Of a DNA stretch of 11,148 bases, positions 1-6,529 are shown piece by piece. This DNA comes from DATJPY01 sp035506135. Lineage in GTDB: Bacteria; Myxococcota_A; UBA9160; PR03. The stretch spans positions 1-11,148 of the forward strand of contig DATJPY010000108.1 in NCBI GenBank assembly GCA_035506135.1, given 5' to 3'. The notes beneath the pieces were generated by a model. It searched no databases and was not told the origin of the DNA. It saw only the letters and a program-made list of their open reading frames with translations. The position numbers and the translations under genes are program-made. How positions within the stretch are numbered: position 1 is the first letter of the stretch; each line of letters starts with the position of its first letter.

Positions 1-744
1 ACGATCTCCGGCTGGCGGGCGGCGCTGGGCACCACCGCGGAGGTCCTGCAGACGGGTATTTCAGAAAACGTCTACAAGGGGATCACGCTCGCGACGACGG
101 ATCAGTACACGTACCTCTACGCGGCCAACTTCAGGAGCGGGACGATCGACGTCCTCAAGGGGTCGTCCGGCGCACCCAACCTCACCGGGCGCTTCGTCGA
201 TCCCAACCTGCCCGCGGGCTATGCGCCGTTCAACATCGCGAACCTCGGGGACAGCCTGTACGTGAGCTACGCCGTGCAGGACCTGGCCAAGCACGACGAG
301 GTGGCCGGGCCCGGAAACGGGATCGTCGACGTGTTCGACCTCCAGGGCAACCTGGTCAAGCGCCTGGCGGCGGGAGGCGCGCTCAATGCGCCCTGGGGCC
401 TGGCGATCGCTCCGTCGAGCTTCGGCGAGCTCAAGGGCGACCTGCTGGTGGGCAACTTCGGAGACGGCCGGATCAACGTCTTCGACCCCTCCGACGGGAC
501 GCCCGCCGGACCCCTGAAGGACAGCCTCGGCAATCCGATCGACATCGACGGGCTCTGGGCCCTCGCGCCGGGCAATGGCACCAACGGCGGCAGCACGAGC
601 TCGATCTACTTCACGGCCGGCCCCGGCGGCGAGGCGCACGGGCTCTTCGGCGCGATCAGCGCGGTTCCCGAGCCCGGGAGTGGCGTCCTCGCGCTCGCGG
701 GCCTCCTCTCGCTCGTCCTCGCGCGAAGGCGGCGACCGGCCTGA
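1..744 (+). CDS. TIGR03118 family PEP-CTERM protein, 3' part
   Basis: The frame is open from base 1 to the TGA at 742-744 (247 codons), so the start lies outside the window. The sequence matches what I know of the TIGR03118 family, secreted proteins with a beta-propeller-like fold and no known activity. Recognisable blocks are GISENVYKGI, PAGYAPFNI, LNAPWGLAIAPSSFG, LLVGNFGDGRINVFD, DGLWAL and YFTAG. The C-terminus is a textbook PEP-CTERM sorting signal: VPEP encoded at 664-675, a hydrophobic helix (GVLALAGLLSLVLA), then RRRR. In known systems this tail is recognised and cleaved by an exosortase in the inner membrane, and the product is exported to the surface or exopolysaccharide matrix. The gene converges on the alcohol dehydrogenase gene 16 bp away and is probably unrelated to it. 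I am confident of family and tail; function is unknown. Confidence 0.9.
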   Translation, partial: TISGWRAALGTTAEVLQTGISENVYKGITLATTDQYTYLYAANFRSGTIDVLKGSSGAPNLTGRFVDPNLPAGYAPFNIANLGDSLYVSYAVQDLAKHDEVAGPGNGIVDVFDLQGNLVKRLAAGGALNAPWGLAIAPSSFGELKGDLLVGNFGDGRINVFDPSDGTPAGPLKDSLGNPIDIDGLWALAPGNGTNGGSTSSIYFTAGPGGEAHGLFGAISAVPEPGSGVLALAGLLSLVLARRRRPA

Positions 745-754
745 GTCGGGCGGA

Positions 755-771
755 GCGCGGTCAGGCCGCGC
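755..771. terminator. GC hairpin between convergent genes (weak terminator candidate)
   Basis: GCGCGG (755-760) pairs with CCGCGC (766-771) around a 5-base loop, just after the PEP-CTERM stop and overlapping the stop of the convergent dehydrogenase gene. No T-run follows on either strand, so it is not a canonical intrinsic terminator. In DNA this GC-rich, a 6-bp GC stem can also occur by chance. Confidence 0.3.
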
Positions 772-2002
772 CGTCGAACGCGAAGGCGACCTTCAAGCAG
801 CCGGTCTGCTTCGCGATGGCGGTGTCGAAGGCCGTCCGCCAGTCGTCGAGCGGATAGCGGTGCGTCACCAGGAAGCCGAGGTCGACCTCGCCCGACGCAC
901 ACAGATCGAGGTAGTGCTCCATGGCGTGCTTGCGCACGCCCCGGAACTCCTCGATTCCGAACGCGTTGGAGCCGACGACGCGCAGCTCCTTGAAGTAGAT
1001 CGGCGTCCACTCGAAGCGCTTCGGCGCTTCGACCCCGATGATCGAGACGATCCCGCGCGAGCGCGCGACGCGCACCGCGATCTCGAGCGTGTCGGGCGCG
1101 CAGATCGAGTCGTAGACGGCGTCGACGCCGCCGGCGAGCATCGGCAAGCCCCTGAAGCGCGGGTGCACGAGCCGCGCCCCCGTGAGCTCGGCGATCGACG
1201 AGAGGATCTCGGGCCCCGAGTCGGCCGTGATCACGGCGGCCGCGCCGAGCCGTCTCGCCGCCTCGACCTGCTGCGGGTACCGCGCGATCGCAAAGATGCG
1301 CGCCCGCGGCTTCACCACGCGCACCGCCGCCACGGCGCCGAGGCCGATCGTCCCCGCGCCGTAGACGAGGACGGTCGGCTCGTCGCCGGCAGGCGGGTCC
1401 TTGACCACGGCGTGGAACGACACCGAGAAGGGATCCGCGAGCACCGCCTGCTCGAAGCTCACGTTGTCGGGCATGCGGAACACCTGGCTCTCGTGCACCG
1501 CGACGCGCGGCGCGTAGGCACCGGGGGCGTCCTTGCAGTTGCCGAGATGCAGGCCGGGGGTCAGCCCGCCCCGGTCGAAGTTCTCGCACAGGGCCAGATT
1601 GCCCTCGGCGCACGCGGCGCAGGGCGGCGTGATGCCGCGCGGTCCGCAGGAGAGCCAGGGGTTGATGACGACCCGATCGCCGCGGCGGACCCGGGTCACC
1701 GACGGTCCCGCCTCGGCGATGATCCCGGTCGCCTCGTGGCCGAGCACGTGCGGGAACGAGAGCATCCCCGAGAGCGGGTTGTCGAAGTGGCCCTTGAGCT
1801 GGACCTGCTTCTGGTCGCTGCCGCAGATCCCGGTGAGCGCGGTGCGGACGACCACCCAGTCGTCCCCGCGCAGGGCGGGCTCGGGGATCTCGTCGAGCTG
1901 CACCGGCGCCGGCGCGCTCGTGTACCCGGATCGAGAGAAGAAACCGAGACCGCGCGTCAGCGCGATCCGCGGCACGCTCATGTGGAACTGGACGGCTTTC
2001 AT
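761..2002 (-). CDS. Zinc-dependent medium-chain alcohol dehydrogenase
   Basis: The 413-residue protein belongs to the zinc-containing medium-chain dehydrogenase/reductase superfamily, which oxidises alcohols or reduces aldehydes/ketones with NAD(P). Catalytic zinc ligands are visible: C60 in GICGSD, H89-E90 in GHEATG, and probably D190 in LADPFS, where many relatives have Glu. Four cysteines (C119, C128, C131, C139) form the structural-zinc lobe, with about six extra residues between the first two compared with the common C-x2-C-x2-C-x7-C. The Rossmann motif GAGTIG is at 215-220. The start is the ATG at 2002 because GGAGG lies 10 nt upstream (2013-2017); an internal Met8 has no such site. The gene follows the TetR gene by 27 bp on the same strand, so it is likely its regulated partner. 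The substrate cannot be read from the sequence. Confidence 0.92.
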   Translation of the reverse strand: MKAVQFHMSVPRIALTRGLGFFSRSGYTSAPAPVQLDEIPEPALRGDDWVVVRTALTGICGSDQKQVQLKGHFDNPLSGMLSFPHVLGHEATGIIAEAGPSVTRVRRGDRVVINPWLSCGPRGITPPCAACAEGNLALCENFDRGGLTPGLHLGNCKDAPGAYAPRVAVHESQVFRMPDNVSFEQAVLADPFSVSFHAVVKDPPAGDEPTVLVYGAGTIGLGAVAAVRVVKPRARIFAIARYPQQVEAARRLGAAAVITADSGPEILSSIAELTGARLVHPRFRGLPMLAGGVDAVYDSICAPDTLEIAVRVARSRGIVSIIGVEAPKRFEWTPIYFKELRVVGSNAFGIEEFRGVRKHAMEHYLDLCASGEVDLGFLVTHRYPLDDWRTAFDTAIAKQTGCLKVAFAFDGAA

Positions 2003-2012
2003 GGAAGGCTCT

Positions 2013-2017
2013 CCTCC
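2013..2017 (-). promoter_or_regulatory. Ribosome binding site of the alcohol dehydrogenase gene
   Basis: GGAGG (reading the minus strand) sits 10 nt before the ATG at 2002, in the 27-bp gap after the TetR gene. It fixes the start codon and indicates independent translation initiation within a shared transcript. Confidence 0.7.
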
Positions 2018-2029
2018 GGAGGCGCCGGA

Positions 2030-2623
2030 CTACAGGTAGAGCGACACCAGCGCGCGCAGGTCCGCGCGGGCTTCGTCGGACGATCCGCCGGCGGTCGTCA
2101 GGTATCCGAACACGCTGGCCAGACACAGATTGGTGGCGCGCGCCGGATCGAGCCCGCCGCGCAGCTCGCCGCGCGCGGCCGCCTCCGCGAAGCGCCGGGC
2201 GAGCTCGTGGACGAGCGGGAGCGGCTGGTCGTCGAGGTCGATCCCCTGCGGGCGGCGCGCGTAGATGCTCAGGATGTCGCGCAGCAGCCCGGATCCGCCG
2301 AGGCGCCGCTCGGCGTCGATCATCCCGTCGACGAAGGCGAGGAGCGCTTCGCGCAGGCTCGGAGCCACGGCGATGCGCTCGACCACGGCCCGCTCGAGGC
2401 CCCACTGGAGCTCGAGCAGCACGTGCTCCTTGGTCGGGAAGTGGAAGTAGAAGGACGGACGCGACACGCCCGCCGCGCTCGCGATGCGGGCGATGCTGGC
2501 GCGGTCGAAGCCCACGCGGCGGAACTCGGCGACGGCCGCCTCGAACAGGCGCGCTCGGGTCCGGTCACCGGCGCGCTCCCGAGGTCTCGGCTGCGGGAGC
2601 AGGGAGGCACTCACGCCGGACAT
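2030..2623 (-). CDS. TetR/AcrR-family transcriptional repressor
   Basis: The 197-residue protein has the typical TetR length and layout. The N-terminal DNA-binding domain spans about 21-70. Its helix-turn-helix is at about 43-62 (SIARIASAAGVSRPSFYFHF), followed by the usual PTKEHVLL. The C-terminal two-thirds is a helical ligand-binding and dimerisation domain with little conservation. Proteins of this kind bind short palindromes as dimers and release them when a small effector binds. Two 12-bp palindromes lie 16 and 36 bp upstream of the start, pointing to autoregulation. The alcohol dehydrogenase gene follows after 27 bp, so the repressor probably controls that gene too, with a substrate or product of the enzyme as a plausible effector (inference). 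No strong ribosome binding site precedes the ATG at 2623. Confidence 0.92.
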   Translation of the reverse strand: MSGVSASLLPQPRPRERAGDRTRARLFEAAVAEFRRVGFDRASIARIASAAGVSRPSFYFHFPTKEHVLLELQWGLERAVVERIAVAPSLREALLAFVDGMIDAERRLGGSGLLRDILSIYARRPQGIDLDDQPLPLVHELARRFAEAAARGELRGGLDPARATNLCLASVFGYLTTAGGSSDEARADLRALVSLYL

Positions 2624-2638
2624 CCTGCGCCACTCTTC

Positions 2639-2650
2639 TGACGTTTGTCA
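2639..2650. promoter_or_regulatory. Putative TetR operator, start-proximal copy
   Basis: TGACGTTTGTCA is an inverted repeat (TGAC/GTCA arms, 4-base centre) lying 16 bp before the TetR start codon. It matches the second palindrome at 2659-2670 in 9 of 12 positions. A minus-strand TTGACA, like a -35 box, overlaps it (2651-2646), but no good -10 lies at the right distance. Binding here would block transcription of the tetR-dehydrogenase unit. Confidence 0.55.
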
Positions 2651-2658
2651 AGAAACCT

Positions 2659-2670
2659 CGACGATCGTCA
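2659..2670. promoter_or_regulatory. Putative TetR operator, distal copy
   Basis: CGACGATCGTCA contains the perfect 10-bp palindrome GACGATCGTC (2660-2669). Its centre is exactly 20 bp, about two helical turns, from that of the first palindrome, so two dimers could sit on the same DNA face. The flanks also make a larger inverted pair, TTCTGACG (2636-2643) and CGTCAGAA (2666-2673). Confidence 0.55.
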
Positions 2671-2706
2671 GAATGAGACGCAAACTGCTTCTCTGGAAGG
2701 AGATTC

Positions 2707-2728
2707 TGGCTTCGGTCCCGGACCGCCA
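2707..2728 (-). terminator. Bulged hairpin just after the GST stop codon
   Basis: TGGC (2707-2710) pairs with GCCA (2725-2728), and GGTC (2714-2717) pairs with GACC (2721-2724), with a 3-base bulge and a 3-base loop. On the minus strand it begins 7 bases past the glutathione S-transferase stop, where a terminator would sit, but no T-run follows. It may separate the GST unit from the tetR unit. Confidence 0.3.
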
Positions 2729-2735
2729 GCGCGGC

Positions 2736-3371
2736 TCAGGCGGGGAGCGCGACGATCGCCGACCACCAGGCGGGGAGTGCGGCCAGCCCACCGTACCAGC
2801 GCCGGATCTGGTCGTACTTCTCGCTCGGGAAGCGCGCGGCCTCCGCCATCACCATTCCGGCCCCGACCGCAAAGTCGGCGATCGTGAGCGCGCCGCCCTC
2901 GCCGCCGACGAGCCACTCGCGGCCCCGCAGGTGCCCATCGAGCACCTGAGCGAAGCGATGGAACTCCTGCTCGCCGCGAGCGACCTGGGCGGGGTCCGGC
3001 TCGCCCTGCCCGGTGAGCCGCTTGAGCACGCGCTCGAACACCAGGATCGAGCAGGCGGGCGTCCAGTGCGCCCCCTCCCAGGAGAGCCAGCGGATCACCT
3101 CCGATTGACCGCGCGCATCCGCCGGCCAGAGCCCGCTCTCCGGGCGCCTCGACGCCAGGTCGTGCAGGATCGCGTTCGACTCCCAGAGCACGAAGTCGCC
3201 GTCCTCGAGCACCGGCATGCGCTGGTTGGGATTGAGCGCCGTGAACTCGGGCCGGGCCTGCTCGCCCTTCAGCAGATCGACCGCGCGCAGCTCGACGTCG
3301 AGGTCGAGATGCCGGGCGAGCGCGATCACCTTGGTCGCGCGCGGCGAAGGGGGGAACACGTGAAGCTTCAT
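2736..3371 (-). CDS. Glutathione S-transferase family protein
   Basis: The 211-residue protein has the usual length of cytosolic GSTs. The N-terminal thioredoxin-like domain (about 1-80) shows ALNPNQRMPVLEDGDFVLWES. Its cis-proline is P53 in MPVL, and the E64-S65 pair normally holds the gamma-glutamyl group of glutathione. Ser9 (FPPSPRA) is in the region of the catalytic or activating residue. The all-helical C-terminal domain (about 90-205) contains LTIADFA, with the conserved N-cap box T173-x-x-D176. The enzyme would conjugate or reduce electrophilic compounds with glutathione in the cytoplasm; the substrate is unknown. The gene begins 22 bp after the PEGA/ATPase-like gene on the same strand, so co-transcription is likely although no functional link is obvious. 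The Shine-Dalgarno is weak (GGAG about 14 nt before ATG). Confidence 0.9.
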   Translation of the reverse strand: MKLHVFPPSPRATKVIALARHLDLDVELRAVDLLKGEQARPEFTALNPNQRMPVLEDGDFVLWESNAILHDLASRRPESGLWPADARGQSEVIRWLSWEGAHWTPACSILVFERVLKRLTGQGEPDPAQVARGEQEFHRFAQVLDGHLRGREWLVGGEGGALTIADFAVGAGMVMAEAARFPSEKYDQIRRWYGGLAALPAWWSAIVALPA

Positions 3372-3393
3372 GGTTCGCTCGCAGCTCCGGGGA

Positions 3394-4848
3394 TCAGCGG
3401 AGGTGGATGTCGTAGCGGGAGCCCTGGACGTCGACGACGCGATCGACGACGCGCCCGTCCGGAAGCGTCGCGACGAGGCGGTGCGGACCGCTCGCGAGCT
3501 CGACCTCGTCGACCGGCGCGGCGCCGAGCGCGCGGCCGTCGATCGTGATCTGCGTGCCGGGCTCGGCGCTCACGCCGACGGTGACGCCGCGCGGGGTCGG
3601 GGGTCGCGCGGGCGCGCGGGCATGCCTCCGCTCGGGCGCCTTCGGGGGTTGCGCCTCCTCGCCAGCCGGCTCGACCGCGGCCGTCGGCGGCGCCTCGGCG
3701 GCCGGCGACGGCACCGGAGCCGCCGCGCTCTCCGGCGGCGACGCGCCCGGTAGCGCGGGTGCGGACGAGGGCGGCGACGCGGCCAGCGCTCTCGAGGCCA
3801 CGGCCGGCGCCTCCGCCGGCGGCTGCGAAGCCCGAGGCGGCATCGTCAGCGGAGAGTCGGCCGCCTTCGCTTGCGCCGGGGCCGCGCTCGGCGGCGGCGA
3901 GGCGACGGCGGGAGGCTCCGCCTCGGCAGCGCGCGGCGCCGTGCTCGCGATCGGAGCGGGCGCGCGTGCGACCTCGCGACCGCCTCGCAGTGCCTGGAGC
4001 AGCTCGGACGTGACGAAGCCCGCGACGAAGCACGCGGCGAGGGCGGCCGGCAGGAGGAGCCAGCGCAAGGTGTCGTCGCGGCGCGCCAGCTCGGGCGGCG
4101 GACCGGGCTTGCGAGCTGCGGGGGACGGCGGGCGCGGCCGCGGCCGCGCCGCGCCCGGGAGGGGCGGCGCCGCGACCGTCGGCGCCTCCGAGACCGCCTC
4201 CACCGCTGTCGACTCGAGCGACTCGCGCTCCTCGCGGCGCGCCTGCGCGACCGCAGCGCGCTCCCGCGCGACGCGACCTACATCCGGGTGGGCCGCGATC
4301 CGGGGCGCCGGCTCGTCGATCGGGACCACCTCGGTCCGTCCGTGATAGGCGGCTGCCAGCTCCTTCGCCGGCTTCGGATCGGCGAGCGTCAGCAGCACGC
4401 GCAGCGCCCCGCCGCTGCGCCGCACCAGGTCGAAGAGCCACATCTCGGTCCGCGGCGAGAGCCGCTGCGCTTCCTCGATGAGAAGCAGGATCGGCGGCGC
4501 ACCCGTCTCCTGGATCAGCCGCACCAGCGCCGCGCGGGGCCGCTCGTCGTCGAGCTCGCCGAGCGAGTCGAGGATGCGGCGCGAGAGCGCGTCCGGATCG
4601 AGGCTCGGGCTCGCAAAGCGCACGAGGCGGAAGCGCTCGCCGTACTGCGCCGCGAACACGCCGACCAGCGCGCCAGCGAGCGCGGCGGGTCCGTTCACGA
4701 CGATCACGCGCTGCGCCGGGTCCGAGGCCCACCGCTCGAGGCGCTCGAGGGCGCGCTCCGCACCGGCGTCGCCGGCACGCCCGTCCGACTCCTCGACGCC
4801 CGCGGCGGCCGCCCGCGGGTCCGGAACGGTCGGCTCGTCGTCGCTCAC
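3394..4848 (-). CDS. Membrane-anchored, degenerate ExeA-like ATPase with C-terminal PEGA domain
   Basis: The 484-residue protein has a GTG start supported by GGAGG 6 nt upstream. Residues about 30-180 resemble the AAA ATPase of ExeA/GspA-type secretion proteins. A Walker-B-like strand ILLLIEEAQRLS (120-131) is clear, but the P-loop position reads VNGPAALAGALV (51-62) and lacks the GKT/S that holds nucleotide phosphates. A basic and proline-rich stretch (180-258) leads to one transmembrane helix (about 262-283). A long Ala/Pro-rich linker (290-420) follows, then a PEGA-like beta domain (about 421-484; SAEPGTQITIDGRALGAAP). The expected topology is N-terminus in the cytoplasm and PEGA domain in the periplasm. 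The likely role is an envelope scaffold or sensor rather than a working ATPase, which is inference. The linker is base-biased but lies in an intact frame. Confidence 0.7.
   Translation of the reverse strand: MSDDEPTVPDPRAAAAGVEESDGRAGDAGAERALERLERWASDPAQRVIVVNGPAALAGALVGVFAAQYGERFRLVRFASPSLDPDALSRRILDSLGELDDERPRAALVRLIQETGAPPILLLIEEAQRLSPRTEMWLFDLVRRSGGALRVLLTLADPKPAKELAAAYHGRTEVVPIDEPAPRIAAHPDVGRVARERAAVAQARREERESLESTAVEAVSEAPTVAAPPLPGAARPRPRPPSPAARKPGPPPELARRDDTLRWLLLPAALAACFVAGFVTSELLQALRGGREVARAPAPIASTAPRAAEAEPPAVASPPPSAAPAQAKAADSPLTMPPRASQPPAEAPAVASRALAASPPSSAPALPGASPPESAAAPVPSPAAEAPPTAAVEPAGEEAQPPKAPERRHARAPARPPTPRGVTVGVSAEPGTQITIDGRALGAAPVDEVELASGPHRLVATLPDGRVVDRVVDVQGSRYDIHLR
4131..4150. 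repeat. Perfect 20-bp palindrome inside the PEGA/ATPase-like gene
   Basis: Bases 4131-4150, built from GGCGCGGCCG and its reverse complement, form a perfect 20-bp palindrome. It lies within the codons for an alternating Arg-Pro run (about residues 235-240). Arg/Pro codons in this GC range easily produce such symmetry, so a DNA-level role is doubtful. Confidence 0.5.
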
Positions 4849-4854
4849 TCGCGG

Positions 4855-4859
4855 CCTCC
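4855..4859 (-). promoter_or_regulatory. Ribosome binding site fixing a GTG start
   Basis: GGAGG on the minus strand ends 6 nt before the GTG at 4848-4846. It supports that non-ATG codon as the start of the PEGA/ATPase-like gene. Confidence 0.65.
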
Positions 4860-4871
4860 GTCCAGCGGCCC

Positions 4872-4883
4872 GAGCGGCCGCTC
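4872..4883. promoter_or_regulatory. 12-bp palindrome in the divergent intergenic region
   Basis: GAGCGGCCGCTC is a perfect palindrome in the 100-bp gap between the divergent PEGA/ATPase-like and FGGY kinase genes. This gap must hold promoters for both directions. I find no convincing -35/-10 pair there; TTGACG at 4925-4930 is too close to the kinase start to serve it. The palindrome could be an operator or a chance product of GC-rich DNA. Confidence 0.3.
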
Positions 4884-4948
4884 CCCTACGTTACACGAGC
4901 CGCGGCGCGCACGCGCTCGCGCGCTTGACGCCGCCGCGCGTCCGGTCG

Positions 4949-6529
4949 ATGCTTGCCCGCTTCGTGACCCCCGCCCAACCGCCCCTCGTCCTGGCGATCG
5001 ACCTCGGCAGCAGCGGCGTGCGCGTCGCGCTGGTCGACGCCGAGGGCCGCACGGCGGGCTCTGCCACCGAATCGCTGTCGATGCGCCTGCTCCCCGACGG
5101 CTCGGCCGAGCAGGACGCCGAGGAGATCTGGCGCGCGCTCGGCCGCTCGGTCGAGCGCGCCGCGCGCCTGCCCGAGATCCGCGAGCGGATCGGCGCGATC
5201 CTCTGCGGCAGCCAGTACTCCTCGCTCGTGCCCGTCGATGCGCAAGGCCGGCCGCTCGCGCCGATGGTGCTCTACCTCGACACGCGCGGCGCGGCGCCGA
5301 CCCGCGAGCTGCTGCGTCGGCGACCCGAGCTCTGGAAGCTCTGGATCGAGCGGCACGGCATGCCGTCGCCGGGCAGCGGCAGCGACTCGCTCGCGCACAT
5401 GCTGTGGTTCCAGAGCGAGCGGCCCGAGATCCACGCGGCCGCGCGCGCCTACCTCGAGCCGATGGACTACGTGACGGCGCGCCTCTGCGGGCGCGCGACC
5501 GCCAACGTGTGCACGCTCTTTCCGTTCCTGCTCACCGACAATCGGCGGGGCAGCGCCGGGGGCTGGTGCGACGAGATGATCGACGCCTCCGGGATCGACC
5601 GCGCGAAGCTCCCGGAGCTGGTCGCGCCCGACGAGGTCGTCGGCGAGCTCCGGCCCGAGCACGCCGAGGCCTGGGGCCTGCCGCGCGGCGTGCGCGTCTT
5701 CTCGGCGATCAACGACACGCAGGCGCTGACCTTCGGCACGGCGAGCCACGCCGGCGACCGGCTCGGCGTCTCGATCGGCACCACGCTGGTGCCGACCACC
5801 CTCGTCGAGACGATGCGCGCCGACCTGCGCCACTTCCTGCTGACGCAGCCGGCTCCGATCCCGGACCGGCACGTGCTGATGGCCGAGGGCGGCCTCGCGG
5901 GCAAGGCGCTCGAGTTCGTGCTGCAGGGATTGATCTACGCGAGCGACGCGCTCGGCGACCACCGCCGGGAGGACTCGTTCGCCGCCCTCGACGCCGCGGT
6001 GGGCGCGAGCGAGCCCGGCGCCGGAGGCGTCCTCTTCCTGCCCTGGCTGACCGGCGTCTGGTCGCCGGCGGGCGACTCGAAGGCGCGCGGCGGGTTCCTC
6101 AACCTGGGGCTCGGCACCCGGCGCCCCGACCTGGTGCGAGCGACGCTCGAAGGTGTCGGGTTCCAGCTCCGCTGGATGCTGCCCCACGTCGAGGCGCTCA
6201 CCGGACGCCGCCACCCGGAGCTGGTGTTCGGCGCGGGCGGCGCGCGCTCCGACGCGTGGGCGCAGATCCTCGCCGACGCCTGCGATCGGCCCGTGCACCA
6301 GCTCGCCGACCCGGCGCTCACCAACTGCCGCGGCGCGGCCGCCCTCGCCTTCCACCGCCTCGGACACGCCGACCTCGCGAGCGCCGTGGAGCGCCTGGTG
6401 GTGCGCCGGTGCTACGAGCCCAGGCCGGCGCTTCGAGCGCTCTACGACGACCTGGCCGGGCGCTTCGTCCTGGCCCACGAACGACTCGGGCCCGTCTTCG
6501 GCGGGCGGGAGGAAGCGAGCGATGGCTGA
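4949..6529 (+). CDS. FGGY-family carbohydrate kinase
   Basis: The 526-residue protein has the length and motif order of the FGGY kinases (xylulokinase/gluconokinase/glycerol kinase superfamily), which phosphorylate sugars and polyols with ATP. The first phosphate-binding motif is DLGSSGVR (18-25). The sugar-contact D111-T-R is in YLDTRG, N255-D256-T-Q holds the expected catalytic aspartate, and the second phosphate motif is SIGTT (275-279). The FGGY C-terminal signature GAGGARSDAWAQILAD (428-443) is clear. The ATG at 4949 was chosen because the first beta strand starts 12 residues later; the frame is open upstream, but that part overlaps the divergent gene. No good Shine-Dalgarno is visible. 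It is the first gene of a three-gene unit and overlaps the lyase gene by 8 bp. The substrate is not evident; a xylulokinase annotation would be unsafe. Confidence 0.9.
   Translation: MLARFVTPAQPPLVLAIDLGSSGVRVALVDAEGRTAGSATESLSMRLLPDGSAEQDAEEIWRALGRSVERAARLPEIRERIGAILCGSQYSSLVPVDAQGRPLAPMVLYLDTRGAAPTRELLRRRPELWKLWIERHGMPSPGSGSDSLAHMLWFQSERPEIHAAARAYLEPMDYVTARLCGRATANVCTLFPFLLTDNRRGSAGGWCDEMIDASGIDRAKLPELVAPDEVVGELRPEHAEAWGLPRGVRVFSAINDTQALTFGTASHAGDRLGVSIGTTLVPTTLVETMRADLRHFLLTQPAPIPDRHVLMAEGGLAGKALEFVLQGLIYASDALGDHRREDSFAALDAAVGASEPGAGGVLFLPWLTGVWSPAGDSKARGGFLNLGLGTRRPDLVRATLEGVGFQLRWMLPHVEALTGRRHPELVFGAGGARSDAWAQILADACDRPVHQLADPALTNCRGAAALAFHRLGHADLASAVERLVVRRCYEPRPALRALYDDLAGRFVLAHERLGPVFGGREEASDG
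6508..6512 (+). promoter_or_regulatory. Ribosome binding site of the PLP lyase gene
   Basis: GGAGG sits 9 nt before the ATG at 6522, inside the last codons of the kinase gene. It decides the start of the lyase gene, whose frame is open far upstream. Confidence 0.75.

Noticed and set aside
575..2641. A 688-codon plus-strand open frame opposite the dehydrogenase and TetR genes
   Set aside because: It is antisense to two proteins with clear motifs, and the translation has no recognisable domain.
2646..2651. Minus-strand TTGACA as the -35 box of the tetR promoter
   Set aside because: A -10 at 17 bp would fall on GCAGGA next to the start codon, giving a transcript that begins inside the coding region. 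The sequence is better explained as part of the operator palindrome.
4925..4930. TTGACG as the -35 box of the kinase promoter
   Set aside because: The matching -10 would overlap the kinase ATG and has no resemblance to TATAAT.
4949..6529. Naming the FGGY kinase xylulokinase (xylB)
   Set aside because: Only general FGGY motifs are visible. No xylose isomerase or transporter is nearby, and the operon points to another substrate.
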